Below are positions 1 to 5,537 of a DNA stretch of 28,927 nt, piece by piece. Under the pieces are notes generated by a model. The model made no database searches, was not told where the DNA came from, and worked only from the letters and a program-made list of their open reading frames with translations. A program made the translations under genes and the position numbers. The stretch's first letter is position 1. Each line of letters begins with the position of its first letter. Origin of the DNA: an uncultured Ruminococcus sp. (GTDB lineage: Bacteria > Bacillota > Clostridia > Oscillospirales > Ruminococcaceae); the NCBI GenBank assembly GCA_937926145.1, contig CALANW010000019.1, positions 1 to 28,927 of the forward strand, written 5' to 3'.

Positions 1-63
1 TTTATGTACTGATATAAAAAATTATAGCAGCTATATAAAAAGAAGGTATGTTCCAACCCCCTT

Positions 64-777
64 TTACTTATTTTTTAGAATTTTAAGAACTTTTTTAGAA
101 ATTGAAAGATTCATAAAATTAATTTTTCTTTGTTCCATTAGTTCAAATTCGACTTTCCATTTTTGGGATATTTGTGATTTTTCCGCTACTTTTTCAATTG
201 AGTAATCTTGAAACCAATCTATGTTTTCATTTGTATAAAACTCTTGGGCATATTTTGTAAAAGCATTGATTATTTTTTTTTCGATTTCTTCGGGATATAC
301 TACAAACTCCATTTCGGAAACTTGATTACTCACATATTCCACCAGATAATAATAATCTGGTGGATAATCATAAGCTACAATTTCGCCATCCTCATCATAA
401 ATTGGATAGATTTTTGAGTTGATTCCGTATTCGTTTAATTTGAAATCAAAATATGATAATATGCAATCTGTGTCACATTTTGATTTACTATATTGACTAA
501 TCACACCGTATTGTTTTATTAAAAGCATAATAACATCTCGTTCTTTTTTTTTCAAGTACCGAATGGCATAATTTGAATTTATTGCGGAAAGCTCATCATA
601 TGCTTTCTTTGAATAGTCCTTGTTTAAAATTTGTATCATCGGAAATATGATGCTCATTAAAAGTTCATCTCTATTTCCCTTGGTGTAATACATCATTGAA
701 ATCAATAATGATATCAATGATGAAATTATTATTGCTGCAGAATTTTGGTAAATCCAATCTAATATTATGGTTATCAT
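64..777 (-). CDS. Hypothetical protein with N-terminal membrane anchor
   Basis: A 237-residue protein that I do not recognise. The ATG at 777 follows a good ribosome site (AGGGGG, about 6 bases upstream). Residues about 10-30 are strongly hydrophobic (isoleucine, serine and leucine rich) and probably form one membrane segment, followed by the basic stretch YTKGNRD, so most of the chain should face the cytoplasm. The rest is soluble, rich in Glu, Lys and Tyr, with a Lys-rich C terminus (KKVLKILKNK). No catalytic motif is visible. The gene is very AT-rich compared with the housekeeping genes at the right of the window. It lies just outside the predicted left boundary of the mobile element, on the same strand as the recombinase, 60 bases downstream of it. 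It could be cargo of another element or a local host gene. Confidence 0.6.
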   Translation of the reverse strand: MITIILDWIYQNSAAIIISSLISLLISMMYYTKGNRDELLMSIIFPMIQILNKDYSKKAYDELSAINSNYAIRYLKKKERDVIMLLIKQYGVISQYSKSKCDTDCILSYFDFKLNEYGINSKIYPIYDEDGEIVAYDYPPDYYYLVEYVSNQVSEMEFVVYPEEIEKKIINAFTKYAQEFYTNENIDWFQDYSIEKVAEKSQISQKWKVEFELMEQRKINFMNLSISKKVLKILKNK

Positions 778-837
778 GTAACCCCCTTATATCAAACAAA
801 ATATGCATTTTTTATAACTGTTTTTATGTGTGATTTT

Positions 838-2514
838 TTATGTGTGATTTTTAATTGATAATTTCACCACACACTCAACGTGCTTATCGTTGTCCAAACA
901 AATATCCATATTCTCCTCAATAATCGGGAGCCTGAATTTGATAGACTTTATCCACTGACCGTTGGATTGACGTTCGTTATAAATCTGAATCTCGGAAACA
1001 AGTGCTTCAATGAGCTGTCGTTTTTCGGCATCATTCATTACAGCATACAGCCTTTCAAAACAGATCAGCACCTTGTAGATATTGTCGCTTGTCAGCTTTT
1101 CAGCTTCAACGGACTGCTTCTTTGCTCTTGCAGAAATAAGCTGGTTTTCAACAGCTTCTATCTTATCATACATCTTGTAAAGACGATCGTCAAGATCGGC
1201 TTTTCTGTTTATATAGTGCTTATCATCGGGGTCAAGTGAATCTATCTCTTCAATTATCTTCGACTTCACCGAATATGCTTGCCTTAGCTGCTTTTCACAG
1301 TTTGCAAGCTCCTGTTCAATAGCGGATGTATCGACCTGCATATTGATCTTGTCCTGCATCATTGACGCAAATTTTGGATTGCGTACTAATTTAATTATAA
1401 TCTCTGAAACAGAATTGTCAAGCAAATCTTCATTGATCTGCTTCTTATAGTCACACTTATATCCGTGGAGCATAGTGCGGTGCTTGCAGCCATAGTAGTA
1501 AAAATCTTTGTATTTAGTGCCGTCTTTCTTATGTTTAACGCTTTTGTTACCGTACATTCCCGCACCGCATATAGGACATTTCACAATGCCCGAAAGAAGA
1601 TGAATTTTTGTATCTTTGCCTGTGTTCACACGCTCGTATTTCTTTGATTGTGCAAGGAGCTTAACCTGTGCCGACTGCCAGAGTTCTTCCGAAACGATAG
1701 GTTCATGGATTCCGTCTGCAAGCAGAAAGTTGTCCTGTTCCACAAGATGATAATCATTTCTTGTTCCGTGTATTTTCTCTGTTTTTCTTCGGCCATAGGC
1801 GATCTTACCGCAATAGACGGGATTTTTCAGTATCTTGCGGATAAGAGATGCATCAAAAAGCGGAGTTTTTCCATTCTGTCTGATGATCTTATGAATACCG
1901 TGATCTTCAAGATATTTGGTGATCCCGTTTGCACCCGAATTTGTGTTCACATATTGGTCGAAGATAACACGGATAGCTTCGGCTTCTTCTTCGTTGATTA
2001 TCAATTCACCATTTACAAGCTTATAGCCATACGGAGCAAAACCGCCGTTCCATTTACCCTCACGGGCTTTCTGAATACGTCCTTCCATTGTCTGGACACG
2101 GATGTTTTCTCTTTCAATCTCGGCAACAGCAGATAATACAGATATCATCAGTTTGCCTGCGTCCTTTGAAGAATCAATGCCGTCCTCAACGCAGATAAGG
2201 TTCACACCAAAGTCCTGCATGATCTGTAAGGTTGAAAGTACATCAGCCGCATTTCTTCCAAAACGTGAGAGCTTAAATACAAGCACATAGGACACACTGT
2301 CCTTTCCCGACTTAATATCTTCCATCATCTGATTGAACTGCAATCTGCCTTCAATGGATTTTCCCGATTTGCCTGCATCTTCGTATTCTCCGACAATTTC
2401 ATAGCCGTTATAGTCGGCAAAGGCTTTCATTCGTGACTTTTGGGCATCTAAAGAGTAGCCGTCTACCTGCATAGCGGTTGATACTCTTGTGTATGTATAT
2501 ACTTTTGTTGCCAT
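838..2514 (-). CDS. Large serine recombinase (site-specific integrase)
   Basis: A 558-residue DNA integrase/excisionase that would cut and rejoin att sites through a phosphoserine link. The N-terminal resolvase domain (about 1-150) starts MATKVYTYTRVST with the predicted nucleophile Ser12, and has the active-site arginine motif KLSRFGRN at 81-88. A recombinase domain follows (about 160-290, with APYGYKL and a GITKYLEDHGI helix). A zinc ribbon comes next (Cys313, Cys316, Cys343, Cys354), then a coiled-coil region (about 370-480). An in-frame TTG at 2556 exists, but ATG 2514 gives the usual family N terminus and lies downstream of GGAGATGAG, so I prefer it. The last codons (KHVECV, then a short tail) match rlmD in sequence and frame and contain the presumed attachment site; the C terminus is therefore probably truncated by integration. 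It is transcribed from the promoter at 2971-2999 together with the 57-residue ORF upstream. Confidence 0.93.
   Translation of the reverse strand: MATKVYTYTRVSTAMQVDGYSLDAQKSRMKAFADYNGYEIVGEYEDAGKSGKSIEGRLQFNQMMEDIKSGKDSVSYVLVFKLSRFGRNAADVLSTLQIMQDFGVNLICVEDGIDSSKDAGKLMISVLSAVAEIERENIRVQTMEGRIQKAREGKWNGGFAPYGYKLVNGELIINEEEAEAIRVIFDQYVNTNSGANGITKYLEDHGIHKIIRQNGKTPLFDASLIRKILKNPVYCGKIAYGRRKTEKIHGTRNDYHLVEQDNFLLADGIHEPIVSEELWQSAQVKLLAQSKKYERVNTGKDTKIHLLSGIVKCPICGAGMYGNKSVKHKKDGTKYKDFYYYGCKHRTMLHGYKCDYKKQINEDLLDNSVSEIIIKLVRNPKFASMMQDKINMQVDTSAIEQELANCEKQLRQAYSVKSKIIEEIDSLDPDDKHYINRKADLDDRLYKMYDKIEAVENQLISARAKKQSVEAEKLTSDNIYKVLICFERLYAVMNDAEKRQLIEALVSEIQIYNERQSNGQWIKSIKFRLPIIEENMDICLDNDKHVECVVKLSIKNHT
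867..886 (-). other. Putative attachment site, left end of element
   Basis: The plus-strand bases CCACACACTCAACGTGCTTA match 13673-13692 at 19 of 20 positions, in the same orientation. The first 13 bases are identical. The copy lies in the last codons of the serine recombinase and reads KHVECV, exactly as the copy in rlmD does. Location next to the integrase and the shared frame make it a likely attL/attR core. A weaker match (ATATCCAT) lies a few bases further right in both places. Confidence 0.75.
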
Positions 2515-2575
2515 AACGCAAAACTCATCTCCAATCATCTCAAACGGTTTGGACAATTATCTCACGAATATTATA

Positions 2576-2749
2576 TCATATATCATTAACTTTGTCAACA
2601 TTCGTTTTCGTATCTGTATGTTCATTACATTTGGTAGCATAGGGATAAGTTTTTTCAGGTGGCGGCATATCATCATAGGAAAGTTCTGCGGCGTGTTTCT
2701 CAATCAATTCAGCCAAAAGGTTTGCAAAACCGTCCCATACATCTGTCAT
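2576..2749 (-). CDS. Small acidic protein upstream of recombinase
   Basis: A 57-codon ORF starting at ATG 2749 with a near-perfect ribosome site (AAAGGAGG, 5 bases before the start). It begins MTDVWDGFANLLAELIEKHA, probably an amphipathic helix, and continues with a polar Thr/Lys/Asp-rich tail. It ends 61 bases before the recombinase start, on the same strand, so the two should be co-transcribed. I do not know its function. Short ORFs in this position are common upstream of large serine recombinases in Clostridia (recollection, unverified); a recombination directionality factor is possible but unproven. The strong ribosome site is the main argument that it is real. Confidence 0.65.
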   Translation of the reverse strand: MTDVWDGFANLLAELIEKHAAELSYDDMPPPEKTYPYATKCNEHTDTKTNVDKVNDI

Positions 2750-2828
2750 AGGATCCTCCTTTCTTTGTTGTTTCTTTTGTTCTTATTTCTGTTTGATCAA
2801 CATAACCATTTAGTCCCTTTGAAAATAC

Positions 2829-2874
2829 AAAAAGAGAGCCAAGAAACAAATCCGCAGATCTGCTCTTAGCTCTC
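2829..2874 (-). terminator. Leader terminator / attenuator before recombinase operon
   Basis: On the minus strand, GAGAGCTAAGA (2874-2864) pairs with TCTTGGCTCTC (2844-2834), 11 base pairs with one G-U, followed at once by TTTTT. The loop contains GCAGATCTGC, itself a palindrome. It sits about 90 bases after the predicted transcription start and about 80 bases before the 57-codon ORF, so it would stop most transcripts before the recombinase unless disrupted. A second small hairpin (CGTCCC/GGGACG, 2886-2905) lies just upstream. Confidence 0.65.
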
Positions 2875-2940
2875 ATTCGCTGTTCCGTCCCGCTCCTTTG
2901 GGACGCCGTTATTCAATTTTTTCAAAAAGTTGCCTTTCAT
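2866..2940 (-). CDS. Possible 24-codon leader peptide
   Basis: A short ORF starting MKGNFLKKLNNGV and ending GTANES, whose TAA stop (2868-2866) lies inside the 5' arm of the leader terminator. A ribosome finishing this peptide would cover that arm and block the hairpin, a layout typical of translation-controlled attenuation. There is no clear ribosome site in front of the ATG, so this may be chance. Confidence 0.3.
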   Translation of the reverse strand: MKGNFLKKLNNGVPKERDGTANES

Positions 2941-2970
2941 TTTTACGACTAAACTTAAATGTTTAACGTT

Positions 2971-2999
2971 ATTATACTATACAAATTTGCTTTTGTCAA
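2971..2999 (-). promoter_or_regulatory. Consensus promoter for recombinase operon
   Basis: On the minus strand, TTGACA (2999-2994), a 17-base spacer and TATAAT (2976-2971): a perfect consensus pair. It drives the leader, the 57-codon ORF and the recombinase. It is divergent from the promoter of the XRE gene at 3100, with the two -10 boxes about 87 bases apart, so one regulator could control both. Confidence 0.85.
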
Positions 3000-3039
3000 T
3001 TGCTTTCATAAAACTTCTTTAACTTTTTTGATTAGGCTA

Positions 3040-3068
3040 TTGAGTGAAATTTGAAAATATGGTATAAT
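3040..3068 (+). promoter_or_regulatory. Promoter for XRE regulator
   Basis: TTGAGT (3040-3045), a 17-base spacer and TATAAT (3063-3068), 31 bases before the ATG at 3100. Confidence 0.75.
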
Positions 3069-3099
3069 CTATTTAAGAATATTTTTTCGGGAGAACACT

Positions 3100-3603
3100 A
3101 TGACCATAGGTGAGAAAATCAAAAACGCAAGAAATCTGCGGGAACTTACACAAAAGGAACTCGGAATGAAACTCGGCTTCGATGAAAAATCAGCCGATGT
3201 CCGAATTGCACAATATGAAAGCGGCACAAGAACGCCAAAGTCGGAATTACTGTCGGAGATAGCTGCCGTGTTGGACGTTAATATCAATTCTTTGAAAAAT
3301 CCGTCTTTGGAAAATACGGAAACTTTCATTCATCTGCTTTTCGCCTTAGAGCAGGAATCGAAAAAGAACCACACAAACAATTTCTCAATACTCTCCGTTC
3401 CCGATGAACTTGGCAATTCGCAGCCTGCTTTACAATTTCATAATCATCTGCTCAATGAATTTCTTGCAGAATGGCAGCTCCGCAGAAATGAGCTGAGCGA
3501 AAAAATCATCACTGAGGAAGAATATGCGGAATGGATGCTAAACTTTCCTGCGACTTCCGATGATTGCGGTAAAAGTGAGCCTGTTAAAAAATGGAGAAAA
3601 TGA
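3100..3603 (+). CDS. XRE-family helix-turn-helix regulator
   Basis: A 167-residue predicted DNA-binding regulator. The HTH_3/Cro-CI domain is at about residues 4-65: IGEKIKNARNLRELTQKELG, then a slightly extended recognition region (GFDEKSADVRIAQYESG) and the usual closing helix with ALDVNINSL-like spacing (AAVLDVNINSLKNP). The C-terminal 100 residues are helical and charged, with LNEFLAEWQLRR and EEYAEWMLNFP, and resemble C-terminal regions of other small clostridial XRE proteins rather than a peptidase or sensor domain. The ATG is preceded by GGGAG at 6 bases. It is divergent from the recombinase operon and a natural candidate to regulate it, as mobile-element repressors do; that role is inferred from position only. 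Confidence 0.85.
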   Translation: MTIGEKIKNARNLRELTQKELGMKLGFDEKSADVRIAQYESGTRTPKSELLSEIAAVLDVNINSLKNPSLENTETFIHLLFALEQESKKNHTNNFSILSVPDELGNSQPALQFHNHLLNEFLAEWQLRRNELSEKIITEEEYAEWMLNFPATSDDCGKSEPVKKWRK

Positions 3604-3634
3604 CTTTCTTCCTTGTGGAATTTGATTTATGGGC

Positions 3635-3874
3635 AGATACCCGCAAGCGTTGAAAAGTCATATGACTTTAAGGGTAAAAGCTTGCTAAATGCTCGCTAAA
3701 TGCTCGCAAGCGTAGAAAAGATACGTATCTTTTCGGTGAATAACCACCAAGAGCAGATATTTCAGTTATCTCTATATTTTGTGTATTGGGATTTTAGAGG
3801 TTTTCCTTAAGAATGCCGTACCTGCGTGGGCGGCAACGAAAAGGTATATACCTTTTCTACGCTTGCGGGTATCT
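3635..3874. repeat. Three dyad repeats with a shared flank (possible oriT/ori remnant)
   Basis: Three copies of a composite motif: CGCAAGCGT, two bases, AAAA, then a perfect palindrome. Palindromes: AAAGTCATATGACTTT (3654-3669), AAAAGATACGTATCTTTT (3716-3733) and AAAAGGTATATACCTTTT (3839-3856). The first two are direct and the third inverted; AGATACCCGCAAGCGT occurs at 3635-3650 and inverted at 3859-3874. The middle copy and the third share 16 bases (3705-3720 and 3852-3867). An 11-base tandem repeat GCTAAATGCTC lies at 3684-3705. The palindrome centres differ in sequence but keep full symmetry. No gene is visible from 3604 to 3910. A transfer origin, replication origin or regulator site is possible. 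Confidence 0.6.
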
Positions 3875-3910
3875 TCCGCTCAATTTTTCAACCGCACAAA
3901 TTCAATGCGT

Positions 3911-4093
3911 TTAATAATTCCCCGACAGGAGATTTCCGATTTTCTTTCTTACGCTCGAACTTGTAGTTTCTTCTAAATCGCCGAGAAGAGCATTTAACCT
4001 TCCTTTCATTTCCGCGATGGCAAGGGATTTGTCCATAAGTTTATTTCTACATTTTTCTGTTTTTGAAGTTTTGACTTTTTCAGCTGAAAGCTC
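3911..4093 (-). pseudogene. Coiled-coil gene fragment, frameshifted
   Basis: A reading frame of 60 codons without a start at its upstream end. It runs from ELSAEKVKTSKTEKC through MDKSLAIAEMKGRLNALLGD to a C terminus SSSVRKKIGNLLSGNY. Heptad-like spacing suggests the end of a coiled-coil protein. Upstream, the frame is closed by TAG (4096-4094), but the next frame continues with SKIAELKIQIRSF, consistent with a one-base indel in an older, longer gene reaching to about 4150. An internal ATG at 4036 could give a 41-residue peptide, but no ribosome site is obvious. The parent family is unknown; the C-terminal part of a recombinase or mobilisation protein is conceivable. Confidence 0.45.
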
Positions 4094-4136
4094 CTAATCT
4101 GGATTTTCAATTCTGCAATTTTGCTCGGATAGCTGC

Positions 4137-4165
4137 TTGACTATGTTTTGGCTTTTGGGTATAAT
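4137..4165 (+). promoter_or_regulatory. Promoter of truncated tfoX gene
   Basis: TTGACT (4137-4142), a 17-base spacer and TATAAT (4160-4165), 55 bases before the ATG at 4221. The promoter looks intact although the gene is not. Confidence 0.7.
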
Positions 4166-4220
4166 GCAATAAATAGGGTAGTAATTCTGCTCGAAATATC
4201 GGAATTTGAAAGGATATAAA

Positions 4221-4334
4221 ATGGTATCAAGTAAAGAGTATTTACAATTTATATTAGAACAGATATTTGATTTAGAAGAAATCAAATATCATGCTATGAT
4301 GGGAGAATACATCATATATTATCACTTAAATTAA
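4221..4334 (+). pseudogene. Truncated TfoX N-terminal-domain protein
   Basis: A 37-codon frame with ribosome site AAAGGAT, starting MVSSKEYLQFILEQ and containing HAMMGEYIIYYHLN before the stop. These residues match the first strand-helix part of the TfoX N-terminal domain (typical pattern: SSKEYL, then YRAMMGEYIIYY followed by GK-GGIYDDR). Full-length members have about 100 residues, so about two thirds are missing. The break falls directly after the YY motif, and a strong hairpin terminator follows 18 bases later. With promoter and ribosome site kept, a short peptide may still be made, but TfoX-like function is unlikely. The family assignment is from recognition of the motif. Confidence 0.7.
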
Positions 4335-4351
4335 TTATAGTCAACACAATT

Positions 4352-4394
4352 AAATACCGTATATCGGTTCAGCTCAGCCCGATATACGGTATTT
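4352..4394. terminator. Perfect 16-bp hairpin terminator
   Basis: AAATACCGTATATCGG (4352-4367) pairs exactly with CCGATATACGGTATTT (4379-4394) around an 11-base loop. On the plus strand it runs into TTTTTATTT, ending transcripts from the tfoX fragment. It abuts the stop codon of the XRE gene on the minus strand and could serve both. Confidence 0.85.
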
Positions 4395-4763
4395 TTATTT
4401 CATCATCTCGCAAACAATCTTGCCGAGGAGCGCATACTGCTCCTCGGATATTTTTTTGTCCGATAAACCATTTTGGCTGCGGAACATATCTGCAAGGCTG
4501 CGCAGAATATCTGCCTGCTTTCCGGACAGATTAACAGTTGATATTGAGGTGGATTTTTCCATACCATATAAATAATCCATTGTAACGTTAAAAACCGCTG
4601 AAATGCCCCTCATCTTCTCAAATGGAGGGTATGCTGTACCCAACTCATATTTGCTGACAGCTGTAACGCTTAATTCCAATTTATCCGCCAACTGCTTTTG
4701 TGTTAGTCCCTTATCAATTCTCAATTGACGCAATATATCACCAAAACTATAAGGCTTATCCAA
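4395..4763 (-). CDS. XRE-family regulator, likely controller of the adjacent R-M operon
   Basis: A 122-residue DNA-binding protein. The Cro/CI-type HTH occupies about residues 6-64 (LRQLRIDKGLTQKQLADKLE, then LSVTAVSKYELG and the closing helix FNVTMDYLYG). The C-terminal half is helical, perhaps for dimer formation, and contains KKISEEQYALLGKIV. The start appears to be TTG at 4763 behind GGGGG. It is divergent from the methylase gene at 4893, and the 129 bases between them hold two copies of the same operator-like sequence. By analogy with controller (C) proteins of restriction-modification systems, it probably represses its own gene and times expression of the methylase/helicase operon. The analogy is inference. 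Confidence 0.85.
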   Translation of the reverse strand: MDKPYSFGDILRQLRIDKGLTQKQLADKLELSVTAVSKYELGTAYPPFEKMRGISAVFNVTMDYLYGMEKSTSISTVNLSGKQADILRSLADMFRSQNGLSDKKISEEQYALLGKIVCEMMK

Positions 4764-4803
4764 AATATTTCCCCCAAAAGTAACTTTTTTAGAAAAAGGT
4801 ATT

Positions 4804-4814
4804 GAATATAATTC
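4804..4814. promoter_or_regulatory. Operator-like site 1
   Basis: GAATATAATTC, a dyad with arms GAAT/ATTC around ATA, inside a 14-base block (GAATATAATTCTAT, 4804-4817) that recurs exactly at 4866-4879. It lies about 40 bases before the start of the XRE gene on the minus strand, where it would cover or adjoin the promoter. Confidence 0.55.
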
Positions 4815-4865
4815 TATTTTATGCTATTATTATAGAAATATAGGCTAATTTAGACTATAAAAATA

Positions 4866-4876
4866 GAATATAATTC
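4866..4876. promoter_or_regulatory. Operator-like site 2, overlapping -10 of methylase operon
   Basis: Second GAATATAATTC, 62 bases from the first (close to six helical turns). The internal TATAAT at 4869-4874 is well placed as the -10 box for the gene at 4893 (start 19 bases downstream), so a repressor bound here would block that promoter. No good -35 box is visible, which suggests help from an activator or a weak promoter. Confidence 0.55.
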
Positions 4877-4892
4877 TATATACGGTGATAAA

Positions 4893-5537
4893 ATGGAAAA
4901 ACAAATAAAATCCCGCCAAAGAGTAGCGGATCACGGCGAAGTCTATACTGCGGAGCGTGAGGTCAAGGCTATGTGCGACCTCGTTTCTGATGAGTGCAGC
5001 CGCATCGACAGTCGATTTCTTGAGCCTGCCTGCGGTGATGGGAATTTCCTTGCAGAAATACTCTCCCGCAAGCTTGCGGCGGTAAAAAAGAAATACAAAA
5101 AATCAGTCATTGACTATGAGAAAAATGCTCTGCTTGCCGTCAGCAGCATTTACGGCGTGGACATACTTGCAGATAATGTTTCTGTCTGCCGTGAAAGGCT
5201 TTTTAAAATATGGCAAAAGGAATACAAGTCCGTTGTAAAAACAGCGTACAGCGAGGACACGGAAAAATCCATTCGCTTTATTTTGTCGAAAAATATCGTA
5301 TGCGGTAATGCTCTGACGCTTATGTGCGTTGATGAAAACGGCATTGATACGGACACTTCTATTATTTTTTCCGAATGGGCGTTTATTATGGGTGCAAATA
5401 TGCAGCGGCAGGATTTTACTTTTTCCGAGCTGCTGAACCGTGACGATGAACAGACACTGCTTGATGACAAAACCGACGAAGGCACGCTCATAAGCAGATA
5501 TGTCTGCAATTACAGGAGGTTATGGGAAAATGGCTGA
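4893..5537 (+). CDS. N6-adenine methylase-like subunit with SAM site but no NPPY
   Basis: A 214-residue protein with the N-terminal part of an adenine methyltransferase fold. DHGEVYTAEREV (13-24) resembles the motif X region that precedes the SAM site in type I/Eco57I-like methylases. FLEPACGDGNF (42-52) is motif I, and GVDI near residue 87 fits motif II. The protein then ends, after NIVCGNALTL and a segment FSEWAFIMGANMQRQDF, without the NPPY catalytic motif IV. It may be a catalytically dead partner that forms a heterodimer with the next gene product, which does have NPPY. Its stop codon overlaps the start of that gene by 8 bases. The ATG follows GGTGATA; the leader is only about a dozen bases if the -10 box at 4869 is used. 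Confidence 0.8.
   Translation: MEKQIKSRQRVADHGEVYTAEREVKAMCDLVSDECSRIDSRFLEPACGDGNFLAEILSRKLAAVKKKYKKSVIDYEKNALLAVSSIYGVDILADNVSVCRERLFKIWQKEYKSVVKTAYSEDTEKSIRFILSKNIVCGNALTLMCVDENGIDTDTSIIFSEWAFIMGANMQRQDFTFSELLNRDDEQTLLDDKTDEGTLISRYVCNYRRLWENG

Noticed and set aside
821..853. Direct repeat TTTTTATGTGTGAT as attachment site
   Set aside because: The two copies are adjacent (about 18 bases apart) with no third copy at the other end of the island; it looks like a small local duplication at the end of the recombinase gene.
3684..3705. Tandem repeat considered as a CRISPR remnant
   Set aside because: Only two 11-base units with no spacer between them and no cas gene in the window.
4094..4285. 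A 63-codon frame on the minus strand
   Set aside because: No ribosome site, low-complexity composition, and it overlaps the promoter and start of the tfoX fragment; the adjacent coiled-coil frame explains this stretch better.
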